A stretch of 64,000 nt of DNA from Mucilaginibacter phyllosphaerae (GTDB taxonomy: Bacteria > Bacteroidota > Bacteroidia > Sphingobacteriales > Sphingobacteriaceae): contig NZ_SNQG01000004.1 in assembly GCF_004378255.1 (NCBI RefSeq), forward strand, positions 248,001 through 312,000. Direction: 5' to 3'. Below are positions 39,968-48,318 of this stretch, piece by piece. A program made the position numbers and the translations under genes. How positions within the stretch are numbered: the first letter of the stretch is position 1; each line of letters starts with the position of its first letter. The notes under the pieces were generated by a model, which searched no databases, was not told the origin of the DNA, and saw only the letters and a program-made list of their open reading frames with translations.

Positions 39968-41269
39968 TTACTTTTTATAACTGATCTTGTACAAGGTACC
40001 CTTAGCGTCATCCGTTACATAAATTGATCCGTCCGGGCCTTGCGCTAAACCACATGGCCGGCGTACCGCGCTGCCTTTGGCTGTATTTGCTGCCGAGCCC
40101 GAAAAACCGTCTGCAAATACTTCCCACTTACCATCGGGCTTGGCGTTTTTAAAAGGCTGGAAAACTACGAAATACCCCGCCTGCGGCTCGGGCGCCCGGT
40201 TCCACGAACCGTGGAAAGCGATAAATGCGCCATTTTTATATTTTTCGGGGAATTGACTGCCGGTGTAAAACAAAAGGCCGTTAGGGGCAAGGTGGCCAGG
40301 ATAAGCTGCCACAGGGTTAATAAATTTACTATCGCCCTCTTTTTTGCTATCGCCGCCATACTCTGGCGAAACTATTTTTTTACCCTGCTGCTGGTCGTAA
40401 TAAATATACGGCCAGCCGGCATTGTCGCCCTTTTTTAAGGCATACATGCATTCGGCAGGTAATTCTGCCTGTTGTTTGCTGGTGTACATATCCGGGAACA
40501 GATCATGCAAGCCATCGCGGCCATGCTGCATTACAAATAATTGATTATCCTGCTTGTTCCAGTCCAGCCCAACCACGTTGCGTAAGCCGGTAGCATATCG
40601 CACACCATCCTTGTAGGTTTGGTTGAGTTTATCTGCCTTAAATTGCCATATCCCCCCGGCAGAATCAAGTATAGGGCATCCGGGCTGCCCCATTGAACCC
40701 TTTTCACGGTCTTTAACCTGGCATGAGTTGGAGTAAGCGCCAATATTAACATACAAATTACCGGCATCATCTAATACAATAGATTTAGATTCATGCTGAT
40801 TGCGGTTTATTAAACCTTTAACAATAATTTCTGGACTGGTGGTATCTATCACTTCATTCTTATCGTTCAGTTTATACCGGTAAACATCTTCGTTTGATGA
40901 TGCATACAGGTAACCATTTTTTAGATAGATGCCTGTGCCGTCATAATCGCCAAAAGCGTTTTTTACAACAGCTTTTCCGTTATTTTCATGTAAAACCAAA
41001 ATGCCTTTTCCATCTTTAGATTTACCCAGTTTTACAAAAATATCGCCCTGCGGAGAAATTGCGATATGGCGTGTTCCGCCAAGGTCGCGGGCAATTATGT
41101 TAGCGGTAAATCCTGCCGGAACGGTTAATCCTGCAGACGATGCCGTATCGGTAGCGGTTGCAGAACTATCTGCGGCCGTTTTACTGCCGGTGCCTGTACA
41201 GGCAGTAAATAATATCGAGCCGGTAATTGCCGCCGTAGCAAATGCAATGGTTAATGATCTGTTTTTCAT
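39968..41269 (-). CDS. PQQ-type sugar/sorbosone dehydrogenase-like lipoprotein
   Basis: A 433-aa secreted protein. The signal peptide ends in the lipobox 'SILFTACTG' (Cys near residue 24), and a Ser/Thr/Ala-rich linker follows. A six-bladed beta-propeller of the GDH/sorbosone-dehydrogenase family covers the rest: 'GTRHIAISPQGDIFVKLG', 'GLRNVVGLDWNKQDNQLFVM', 'HGRDGLHDLFPDMY', 'AFHGSWNRAPEPQAGYFVV' and 'RRPCGLAQGPDGSIYVTDDA'. Cofactor use is not certain; many homologues are uncharacterised. Upstream 41270-41550 holds no gene I can support. Confidence 0.87.
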   Translation of the reverse strand: MKNRSLTIAFATAAITGSILFTACTGTGSKTAADSSATATDTASSAGLTVPAGFTANIIARDLGGTRHIAISPQGDIFVKLGKSKDGKGILVLHENNGKAVVKNAFGDYDGTGIYLKNGYLYASSNEDVYRYKLNDKNEVIDTTSPEIIVKGLINRNQHESKSIVLDDAGNLYVNIGAYSNSCQVKDREKGSMGQPGCPILDSAGGIWQFKADKLNQTYKDGVRYATGLRNVVGLDWNKQDNQLFVMQHGRDGLHDLFPDMYTSKQQAELPAECMYALKKGDNAGWPYIYYDQQQGKKIVSPEYGGDSKKEGDSKFINPVAAYPGHLAPNGLLFYTGSQFPEKYKNGAFIAFHGSWNRAPEPQAGYFVVFQPFKNAKPDGKWEVFADGFSGSAANTAKGSAVRRPCGLAQGPDGSIYVTDDAKGTLYKISYKK

Positions 41270-41550
41270 AATAATAGGTATGCGTTTTTTAACGGTTATA
41301 AAATGGCAAGGTTAAGCCATTAATGTTAAGCCAAATTAACTAATATACAATAAATGCCAAAATGTGTTTTTAAAACAACAGTCGTTTTATATACAAGGCC
41401 CATGTAGTTAGTTTAGTGTTGAAAGCGTTAAATTTTGTTTTGTTAAAATAGGTAGTATAAAGATTGATTATGAATGGTTGTTGAATATTAATGAGGCCAG
41501 GGTTAAACTATTGCCGGTGGTTGCCGTCATACAGGTATAAATTTAAAGAT

Positions 41551-42369
41551 ATGAAAAAGTCATTTATACTATCAGCAATATTATTTGGGAGCCTAATTTA
41601 CAGTAATACTCAGGCACAGATATCGGTGCATATAGGTTTTAATGTACCTGCCCGCAGGGTGTATGTACCCGCGCCCCCGCCACAGCCGGTAATGGTGTAC
41701 GATAATGATGAATTTGACGATAGCGATGATTATTATTATTTGCCGGAAGTGGAAGCTTATTACAGCATACCACGCCATTGTTATTACTATCAGGATGGCG
41801 GCAGGTGGGTATCGGCAGCATATTTACCGGGTGCTTACCGTAATTATGATTGGCGTAGCGCACAACGTTATGAAATAAGGGGCAGTCGCCCATATATGTA
41901 TCACGATAAATATCTGAGCAAGTGGGGTGGAAATTACAATCGTAACAACTGGAACTGGAACCGCAGGGATAATAATTATGCAGGCAGAAGTTTTGATAAC
42001 AGACGTAACGACTGGAACCGGAGTAACAACCGGAACGACTGGAACAGGAATAACAACCGTAATGATTGGAACCGGGACAATAACCGGAACGACTGGAACC
42101 GGGATGATCGCCGTAACGACAGGCCGAACGGTGGCTTTAACCAAACACCGCGCGACCGTGGTAACTGGGGCCAGCCGCAGCAACCAAATCGTAACGATGA
42201 TAACCGTGGCGGTGGGCGCGGGCGTGATAATCAGCAACCATCACAACCAAGCCGTAATGATAACCGGGGCGGTGGCCGCGACAGGGATAACCGCGGGGGA
42301 AACGATCATACACAAATTGCCCAAAACCGTGGTTTTGGCGGCGGGCCGCAACGCCCGACACGGTTATAA
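41551..42369 (+). CDS. Secreted Asn/Arg/Asp-rich repeat protein
   Basis: A 272-aa protein from ATG at 41551, with signal peptide 'KKSFILSAILFGSLIYSN' ending at 'TQAQ'. An aromatic N-terminal part follows ('YYYLPEVEAYYSIPRHCYYY'). Then comes a low-complexity region with four 9-residue repeats of type NRNDWNRxN (42004-42120), then Gly/Asp/Arg/Gln-rich sequence. There are no catalytic motifs. Probably a periplasmic or surface protein of unknown role. The RGG-like tail is very basic. Confidence 0.75.
   Translation: MKKSFILSAILFGSLIYSNTQAQISVHIGFNVPARRVYVPAPPPQPVMVYDNDEFDDSDDYYYLPEVEAYYSIPRHCYYYQDGGRWVSAAYLPGAYRNYDWRSAQRYEIRGSRPYMYHDKYLSKWGGNYNRNNWNWNRRDNNYAGRSFDNRRNDWNRSNNRNDWNRNNNRNDWNRDNNRNDWNRDDRRNDRPNGGFNQTPRDRGNWGQPQQPNRNDDNRGGGRGRDNQQPSQPSRNDNRGGGRDRDNRGGNDHTQIAQNRGFGGGPQRPTRL
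42004..42120 (+). repeat. 27-base coding tandem repeat (4.3 copies)
   Basis: Units begin at 42004, 42031, 42058 and 42085, with a partial unit at 42112. Each begins CGTAACGACTGGAACCGG or a close variant and encodes RNDWNR plus three Asn/Asp-rich residues. Third-base differences between units show selection on the peptide or age of the array. Confidence 0.85.
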
Positions 42370-42393
42370 TATTAGCTCCTCCATATATATCAT

Positions 42394-42424
42394 AAAAGCC
42401 ATCCCGGTTATTGGGATGGCTTTT
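42394..42424. terminator. Hairpin terminator
   Basis: AAAAGCCATCCC / GGGATGGCTTTT, a perfect 12-base stem with a 7-base loop and T-rich exit. It ends the repeat-protein transcript. Confidence 0.88.
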
Positions 42425-42484
42425 GCGTTTTTATGATTCCTTATTTTATCGAATTTAATTAAGCTAACTGATAAAGCAGATTAT

Positions 42485-43435
42485 TTAATAATTACTGGCA
42501 GTAGTGAGCAGTTCAACAGCATCGGCACTTAAATTAAGCTGTGCGGCCTTTGCCAGGTGATTTAACTGGCTTGTGCTGGTTGCGCTGGCAATAGGGGCGG
42601 TTATACCCGGCCTTGCCATTACCCATGCTAAAGCAACGCTTGCGGGTGTACTATGATATTCCCCGGCAACCTTATCTAATGCAGCTAAAATTTTATAGCC
42701 ACGGCCATTCAGGTATTTTTTGATGCCTCCGCCGCGTTTGCTTTTATCCAGATCATCCTCTGACCGGTACTTACCGCTAAGAAAACCGCTTGCCAAAGAG
42801 TAATAGGTAATTACACCTATGTTGTTTTCCCGGCATAAAGATTCGTACTGGCTTTCATACCCTTCCCGGTCATATAAATTATACTCGGGTTGCAGGGTTT
42901 CGTAACGGGCAAAACCGTTGTTTTCGCTTACCGCTAAGGCTTCCCTGAATCTGCCGGCGCTAAAGTTAGATGCACCGATAGCACGTACCTTACCCTGTTT
43001 TATCAGGCTGTCAAAAGCTTCCATGGTTTCGGCAAGCGGAGTATTCTTATCATCATCATGTGATTGATACAGATCGATATAGTCGGTTTTTAAACGGCTT
43101 AAAGAAGCTTCCACAGCCTGTGTTATATATGTTTTTGAAAGTCCTTTTTTATCATCACCCATCGGCTTGCCAACTTTTGTGGCCAATATTACCTTATCAC
43201 GTTTACCGCCTTGTTTTAGCCAGTTACCTATGATAGTTTCAGATTCGCCGCCTGTATTGCCCGGCGCCCATTTAGAATATACATCCGCCGTATCTACAAA
43301 ATTAAAGCCCGCATCAACAAATCCATCCAGTAGCGCAAAGGATGTTTTTTCATCCGCGGTCCATCCAAAAACATTGCCCCCAAAACAAAATGGCATTACC
43401 TCAATTCCCGACTTGCCTAACGCACGTTTTTCCAT
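42485..43435 (-). CDS. Aldo/keto reductase
   Basis: A 316-aa TIM-barrel NADPH oxidoreductase. The catalytic tetrad is visible: Asp and Tyr in 'FVDTADVYSKW' (about 47-57), Lys in 'ILATKVGKPMG' and His in 'LYQSHDDDKN'. 'KVRAIGASNFSAGR' and the C-terminal cofactor segment 'GITAPIASATSTSQLNHL' follow. It belongs to the AKR group of uncertain substrates (YghZ/Tas-like). It sits 21 bases downstream of the small 69-aa gene. Confidence 0.92.
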   Translation of the reverse strand: MEKRALGKSGIEVMPFCFGGNVFGWTADEKTSFALLDGFVDAGFNFVDTADVYSKWAPGNTGGESETIIGNWLKQGGKRDKVILATKVGKPMGDDKKGLSKTYITQAVEASLSRLKTDYIDLYQSHDDDKNTPLAETMEAFDSLIKQGKVRAIGASNFSAGRFREALAVSENNGFARYETLQPEYNLYDREGYESQYESLCRENNIGVITYYSLASGFLSGKYRSEDDLDKSKRGGGIKKYLNGRGYKILAALDKVAGEYHSTPASVALAWVMARPGITAPIASATSTSQLNHLAKAAQLNLSADAVELLTTASNY

Positions 43436-43456
43436 TATTTTTAAATTAATAACTGT

Positions 43457-43666
43457 TTATATCTGTTCTGCCAGTTCGTCTATCCAGCTGGATAGATAAG
43501 GTTCTGATCCTGCAATACGCTCCCAATGGCCCTCATTGTTACGTGCAATAGTTAACTGAAGGCTGTCATCTATCGCTTTAAACTCATAAATACCGTTCTG
43601 TTCTGTAACCACACCGTTAACTGTAGTATCTGTGCCTGTAAGTACCGCTTCAAATTGCTGTTCCAT
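43457..43666 (-). CDS. Hypothetical small protein
   Basis: A 69-aa acidic protein with a beta-rich pattern ('AVLTGTDTTVNGVVTEQNGI', 'YEFKAIDDSLQLTIARN') ending 'SSWIDELAEQI'. No family recognised. It precedes the aldo/keto reductase on the same strand, probably as the first gene of the unit, and is divergent from the XRE regulator. Confidence 0.6.
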   Translation of the reverse strand: MEQQFEAVLTGTDTTVNGVVTEQNGIYEFKAIDDSLQLTIARNNEGHWERIAGSEPYLSSWIDELAEQI

Positions 43667-43754
43667 AATATGTAATGTTTATGTTTTAACACCAGGATGT
43701 TGTTTGTGTTTGGCCGTACGGTTATTTGTAGCATATCGATGATACAACTGTTAG

Positions 43755-43819
43755 TTATATATTAAATATGGTTTATTGCAAAACCGGCATTCCTGTTTAT
43801 ACGTTTATTTAATATATAA
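43755..43819. promoter_or_regulatory. Spaced 14-base inverted repeat upstream of the XRE gene
   Basis: TTATATATTAAATA (43755-43768) and TATTTAATATATAA (43806-43819) are perfect complements 37 bases apart, in the divergent intergenic region. GTTTAT occurs three times between and beside them. A pair of operator half-regions for the adjacent HTH protein is plausible. Confidence 0.45.
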
Positions 43820-43843
43820 ACCCTAACCAATAATATAAACAGT

Positions 43844-44080
43844 ATGTTACAAATAGCAAAATCACTTGCCCTGGCTATCCGTCAAAAACGAATGGAATTA
43901 AAGTATTCTCAGGAATATATGGCCTATAAGCTTAACCAAACCCAAAATGCATATTGCAAGGTAGAACTGGGCCAAACAAAAGTGACCTTAATAAAGCTTA
44001 TAGAAATATGTGCTGTTTTCGAAATAAATATTCATGATTTTTTAAAACCCGTTATAGATCCGCAGCTAAAAGTGGCATAG
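43844..44080 (+). CDS. XRE-family HTH transcriptional regulator
   Basis: A 78-aa protein that is just one Cro/C1-type HTH domain: 'LALAIRQKRMELKYSQEYMA' and 'YKLNQTQNAYCKVELGQTKV', with 'LIKLIEICAVFEINIHDFLK' completing the five helices. No toxin or membrane partner is adjacent. It probably regulates itself and the divergent 69-aa/aldo-keto reductase unit. Confidence 0.88.
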   Translation: MLQIAKSLALAIRQKRMELKYSQEYMAYKLNQTQNAYCKVELGQTKVTLIKLIEICAVFEINIHDFLKPVIDPQLKVA

Positions 44081-44267
44081 GTTTAAATCTTCCGCATACC
44101 TATTGATATTAAAATTCTTTTAAAAAAAATTTCATCCTCTGCAAACAATTTTAAGACGAATAATACTATCTAAACACACTTAAAGTTGTAAATAAACTCT
44201 GATTTTCACTAAAACCATTAGTATTACCTATATGTTAAATTGATAACCGATTAAACTAAATAAGGTA

Positions 44268-45200
44268 ATGAGTGTAAAGTATTTTCAGGTGGCACAGGGT
44301 GTTTGGGGCATGCGCCTTTACTTTGTTAATGTGTATATGATAGCCAATCGCCGCGGTGCGGGCAGGGGTTGGGTATTGGTGGATACCGGCGTAAAAGGAT
44401 CTGCCGGTAAGATCATCGCCATGGCCGAGGCGCTTTTTGGCCCCGGTACCAGGCCGGCGGCTATTATATTAACACACGGGCATGCCGACCATGCCGGCTC
44501 AGTAACCGAATTGTTAAAGCATTGGGATGTACCTGTTTATGCACATAAGCTGGAATTGCCGTATTTAACCGGTAGATCATCCTACCCGCCGGCAGACCCT
44601 GAAGCAGGCGGCGGATTGATGACCCTGATGTCGTGGTTATGGTCAACCAGCCCGATAAATATCAGCAGGAATATCAGGGAGATAGACCTTCACGACGGTA
44701 TCCCCGAATTACCCGAATGGAAAATAATACCTACCCCGGGCCATTCGCCGGGCCATATCTCGCTTTTTTTACCGCTAAATACTACGCTGATTGCCGGGGA
44801 TGCTTTTACTACAACGCCTGCAGAATCGGCCATAGCAGCGATCACCTACCGCAAAAAAATAAGCGGCCCGCCAAAATATCTTACTACCGATTGGATCGCT
44901 GCTGCAAAATCTGTACGTAAGCTGGCTGCCTTGCAGCCACGCATTGCCGCAACCGGGCACGGCGCCGTTATGCGCGGGCGTGAGTTATCTACAGCGTTAA
45001 ATTTGCTGGCAAACCGGTTTGAAAGTATTGCTGTGCCGCAAAGCGGGCGTTACGTGGGTCATGGGGCTGTATCTGATGAGAATGGCGTACGATACATCCC
45101 GCCATACCAGGGCAATATAAAACGCACCGCAACTATACTTGTTGCAGCAACTGTGGTAGGTTTTTTATTGGTACGCAGGGCCGGTAAAGTATGGGGCTAA
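44268..45200 (+). CDS. MBL-fold metallo-hydrolase
   Basis: A 310-aa metallo-beta-lactamase-fold enzyme with 'WVLVDTGVKGSAGKI', metal motif 'IILTHGHADHAGSVTELLKH' (about 65-84), 'IIPTPGHSPGHISLFLPL' and 'LIAGDAFTTT'. Near the C terminus lies a hydrophobic segment ('ATILVAATVVGFLLVRRAGK') that could anchor it in a membrane, unusual for this group. Substrate unknown. The DUF3820 gene follows after 24 bases. Confidence 0.88.
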   Translation: MSVKYFQVAQGVWGMRLYFVNVYMIANRRGAGRGWVLVDTGVKGSAGKIIAMAEALFGPGTRPAAIILTHGHADHAGSVTELLKHWDVPVYAHKLELPYLTGRSSYPPADPEAGGGLMTLMSWLWSTSPINISRNIREIDLHDGIPELPEWKIIPTPGHSPGHISLFLPLNTTLIAGDAFTTTPAESAIAAITYRKKISGPPKYLTTDWIAAAKSVRKLAALQPRIAATGHGAVMRGRELSTALNLLANRFESIAVPQSGRYVGHGAVSDENGVRYIPPYQGNIKRTATILVAATVVGFLLVRRAGKVWG

Positions 45201-45224
45201 ATAATATTATCCTACTTTTATACC

Positions 45225-45467
45225 GTGGAAAACGTAACACCCAACCCGCAGATTTTAATTGATGTGGTAAATACCCGGATGCCGTTTGGCAAGTATAAAG
45301 ATACGCTGCTTTGCGATATGCCTGTAAGCTACCTGGAATGGATGCATAAAAAGGGCTTCCCGCCGGGTAAGCTGGGGATGATGTTAAGCACTGTTTTTGA
45401 AATAAAAAGCAACGGTGTAGATCAGCTGTTGAGGCAGATCAAACAAAAATATGGCAGCGTTAAATAG
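45225..45467 (+). CDS. DUF3820 family protein
   Basis: An 80-aa protein from a GTG start. It is one DUF3820 module: 'RMPFGKYKDTLLCDMPVSYL' with 'GKLGMMLSTVFEIKSNG'. The same kind of module is fused at the C terminus of the exonuclease at 55780-56787. Function is unknown; the linkage to nucleases suggests a nucleic-acid-associated role. Confidence 0.85.
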   Translation: MENVTPNPQILIDVVNTRMPFGKYKDTLLCDMPVSYLEWMHKKGFPPGKLGMMLSTVFEIKSNGVDQLLRQIKQKYGSVK

Positions 45468-45566
45468 TCGGTAGATAATGGTTTATTAACTATTGACTTG
45501 CTAATGACCAACTGCCGCATCTATATTAACCCGGTTTGCGTAATTCATATAAACAAATTAATTTTT

Positions 45567-46223
45567 ATGAAAACCGCTATATTATATTTTGTTACCGCAT
45601 TGCTGTTTTTGGGTTGTGCAAACGGCCAGAACAAAGCTGATAATAATGATTTTGCAACTTTACCCAAGCCGGCAGCTAATGAGGCGGTGGCCACTTTTGG
45701 CGGCGGCTGCTTTTGGAGCATGCAGGAAGCCATGAGCGAGCTGAAAGGGGTTAATAAAGTAATATCAGGCTATGCGGGCGGTAAAACAAAAAATCCTACT
45801 TACCAGGATGTGAGCAGCCGTACAACCAATCATGCCGAGGTTACCCAGATCTACTATGATCCTGAAAAGATAAGTTACGCTACTTTAGCGGAGGCATTTT
45901 TGTTTGCACATGATCCTACAACGCTAAACCGCCAGGGGCCGGATGTAGGCACCGATTATCGCTCGATTGCTTTTTACCGTAACGATGCAGAAAAAAACAC
46001 GCTGATAAACGTTATCAAAAAAGTAAATGAATCTAAGCATTACAATAACCCTGTAGTAACGCAGGTAGTGCCGTTCTCCGCGTTTTATCCGGCCGAAAAT
46101 TACCATCAGGGCTACTATCGCACAAATAGCGATAACCCTTATATCAGCAGCGTATCCGAACCAAAGGTGATGAAATTTCGCAAAGCGATGAAAGCGGAGT
46201 TAAAGCCCGAATTTCAGAAGTAG
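45567..46223 (+). CDS. msrA: Peptide-methionine (S)-S-oxide reductase MsrA, lipoprotein
   Basis: A 218-aa protein from ATG at 45567, with lipobox 'ALLFLGCAN' (Cys about 14), so exported and lipid-anchored. The MsrA catalytic motif is 'FGGGCFWSMQEAM', with 'VISGYAGGKTKNPTYQDVSS', 'HAEVTQIYYDP', 'DVGTDYRSIAFY' and 'AENYHQGYY'. It repairs oxidised methionine in envelope proteins. No MsrB is fused. Confidence 0.94.
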   Translation: MKTAILYFVTALLFLGCANGQNKADNNDFATLPKPAANEAVATFGGGCFWSMQEAMSELKGVNKVISGYAGGKTKNPTYQDVSSRTTNHAEVTQIYYDPEKISYATLAEAFLFAHDPTTLNRQGPDVGTDYRSIAFYRNDAEKNTLINVIKKVNESKHYNNPVVTQVVPFSAFYPAENYHQGYYRTNSDNPYISSVSEPKVMKFRKAMKAELKPEFQK

Positions 46224-46367
46224 CAGTCAGCTATTTGAATGATCCTGCATGTTCTTTAAGTTATATCAATAAGCGCTGTTTTAATTTTGTGAGGTGTTTG
46301 GTTTAGATACTGAAATACCCGGTTATAAAATACTGCCCAACGTAGGCCATAAACATCAACTAATTAT

Positions 46368-48149
46368 TATTTTTGCGCGATGGATTTTATAGTTGAGGCT
46401 GTTATTAAGGCCGTTAAGGATTTATACCAAACCGATATTGCTGCTAAAGATGTGAATTTGCAGGAAACCCGTAAGGAGTTTGAAGGGCAGGTTACCATAG
46501 TTACATTCCCATATACCAAAGTATCACGCAAAGGGCCCGAGCAAACCGGTGCCGAAATTGGTGAACACCTTAAAAACTATTTACCACAAATTGCTGCGTT
46601 CAACGTGGTTAAAGGTTTTTTAAACTTATCAGTTACAGATGCTTACTGGCTGAATGAGCTGCATACCAATATTCTTACAGATGATTTTGCAATAGCTAAA
46701 GCTAACGGGCACAGGGTAATGGTAGAGTATTCTTCACCAAATACCAATAAACCGCTTCACCTGGGGCACATCCGTAATAACCTGTTGGGCTTTTCGCTGG
46801 CAGAGATTTTGGCTGCCGCAGGTTACGACGTAATTAAAGCCAATTTAGTGAATGACAGGGGTATTCATATCTGTAAAAGTATGGTAGCCTGGCGCGAGTT
46901 TGGCCAGGGCGAAACCCCGCAAAGCAGCGGCCTGAAAGGCGACCATTTGGCGGGTAAGTATTATGTTTGGTTTGACAAAGCCTACAAACAACAGATACAG
47001 GAACTGATTGAACAGGGGCAGGCCGAAGATGAAGCTAAAAAGAATGCCCCGCTGATGAAAGAGGCCCAGCAAATGCTGGTGCAATGGGAAAATAACGACC
47101 CAGAGGTTATTGATCTTTGGAAAACCATGAACGGCTGGGTTTATGAAGGTTTTGATGTTACCTATAAAACTCTTGGGGTAAGCTTTGATAAATACTATTA
47201 CGAAAGCAATACCTATTTATTAGGTAAAGATATTGTGGAAGAAGGCCTTGTAAAAGGTGTGTTCTTCAAAAAAGAAGATGGTTCGGTATGGATAGATCTG
47301 ACCGAAGATGGCCTGGATCAAAAGCTGGTTTTGCGTGCTGATGGCACATCGGTATATATTACGCAGGATTTAGGTACTGCCCAGTTAAAGTACGATGATT
47401 ACCAAATGGATGAATCTATCTATGTAGTAGGTAATGAGCAGGATTATCACTTTAAGGTGCTTTTCCTGATATTGCAAAAGCTGGGCAAAAGCTGGGCGCA
47501 GGGCTTGTACCACCTGTCGTACGGAATGGTTGACCTTCCGTCGGGAAAGATGAAATCCCGCGAGGGAACAGTGGTTGACGCCGACGACCTGATGGCAGAT
47601 ATGTTTGATACCGCCAAAAAGCAAACTGAAGAGATGGGTAAAGTAGATGGTTTTAGCGAAGAAGATAAAACCAAACTTTACCACACGATAGGTATGGGTG
47701 CCCTAAAATACTTTTTGTTGAAGGTTGATCCGAAAAAACGTTTATTGTTCGACCCGAATGAGTCGGTTGATTTTCAGGGGCATACCGGGCCGTTTATTCA
47801 ATACACCCACGCCCGCATTAAATCGGTACTCAGCAGGGCTGCTTATACGCCAGAAAGCAGCACCAATAATGTTGCCGAACTGGACGGCATAGAACGCGAC
47901 CTGATCGTGGGCCTTACTAAATTCCCGGTAATAATAGCTGAAGCCGCTACAAACCACAGCCCTGCGGTTATTGCCAACTATGTTTACGAACTGGCCAAAA
48001 CTTATAATAAGTTTTATCACGAAAAATCTATACTGCAGGCCGAGGAAGAACGCTTAAAGCAGTTCAGGCTGCAACTATCAGCTGCATCAGCCAAAGTTAT
48101 CAGCAGGGGAATGGCTTTGCTGGGTATTGCCGTACCGGAAAGGATGTAG
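46368..48149 (+). CDS. argS: Arginyl-tRNA synthetase (with its -7 box in front)
   Basis: The coding part starts at ATG 46380 and gives 589 aa; bases 46368-46375 (TATTTTTG) are the probable -7 box, only 4 bases before ATG. Class I signature 'SSPNTNKPLHLGHIRNNLLG' (HIGH form HLGH, about 119-138), catalytic core and 'GKMKSREGTVVDADDLMADM' (KMSKS-like loop) are present. The DALR anticodon-binding domain is C-terminal ('TGPFIQYTHARIKSVLSRAA'). N-terminal Add1 domain 1-100. Charges tRNA-Arg. Confidence 0.94.
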   Translation, partial: YFCAMDFIVEAVIKAVKDLYQTDIAAKDVNLQETRKEFEGQVTIVTFPYTKVSRKGPEQTGAEIGEHLKNYLPQIAAFNVVKGFLNLSVTDAYWLNELHTNILTDDFAIAKANGHRVMVEYSSPNTNKPLHLGHIRNNLLGFSLAEILAAAGYDVIKANLVNDRGIHICKSMVAWREFGQGETPQSSGLKGDHLAGKYYVWFDKAYKQQIQELIEQGQAEDEAKKNAPLMKEAQQMLVQWENNDPEVIDLWKTMNGWVYEGFDVTYKTLGVSFDKYYYESNTYLLGKDIVEEGLVKGVFFKKEDGSVWIDLTEDGLDQKLVLRADGTSVYITQDLGTAQLKYDDYQMDESIYVVGNEQDYHFKVLFLILQKLGKSWAQGLYHLSYGMVDLPSGKMKSREGTVVDADDLMADMFDTAKKQTEEMGKVDGFSEEDKTKLYHTIGMGALKYFLLKVDPKKRLLFDPNESVDFQGHTGPFIQYTHARIKSVLSRAAYTPESSTNNVAELDGIERDLIVGLTKFPVIIAEAATNHSPAVIANYVYELAKTYNKFYHEKSILQAEEERLKQFRLQLSAASAKVISRGMALLGIAVPERM

Positions 48150-48318
48150 GTGGCTGTGCGGACATACTGATGTAAGAGGTGCAGGTATATTTAACAGATG
48201 TATCTGCACATTTGCATAACCGCGTAGCTAATACTCCACATCATCTTAACTTTTCCACAATCCCGGTATTAAACGCTTAATGCTTTAAATTAGCAGATTA
48301 TTAAAACAGGATATACCC

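Noticed and set aside
42004..42120. Direct repeats that could be taken for a CRISPR array
   Set aside because: Units are 27 bases without unique spacers and are in frame within a coding sequence; no cas genes are in the window.
41824..42237. A long open frame on the minus strand over the Asn/Arg repeat region
   Set aside because: It is a shadow produced by the repetitive codons of the secreted repeat protein (Val/Pro/Ile-only composition).
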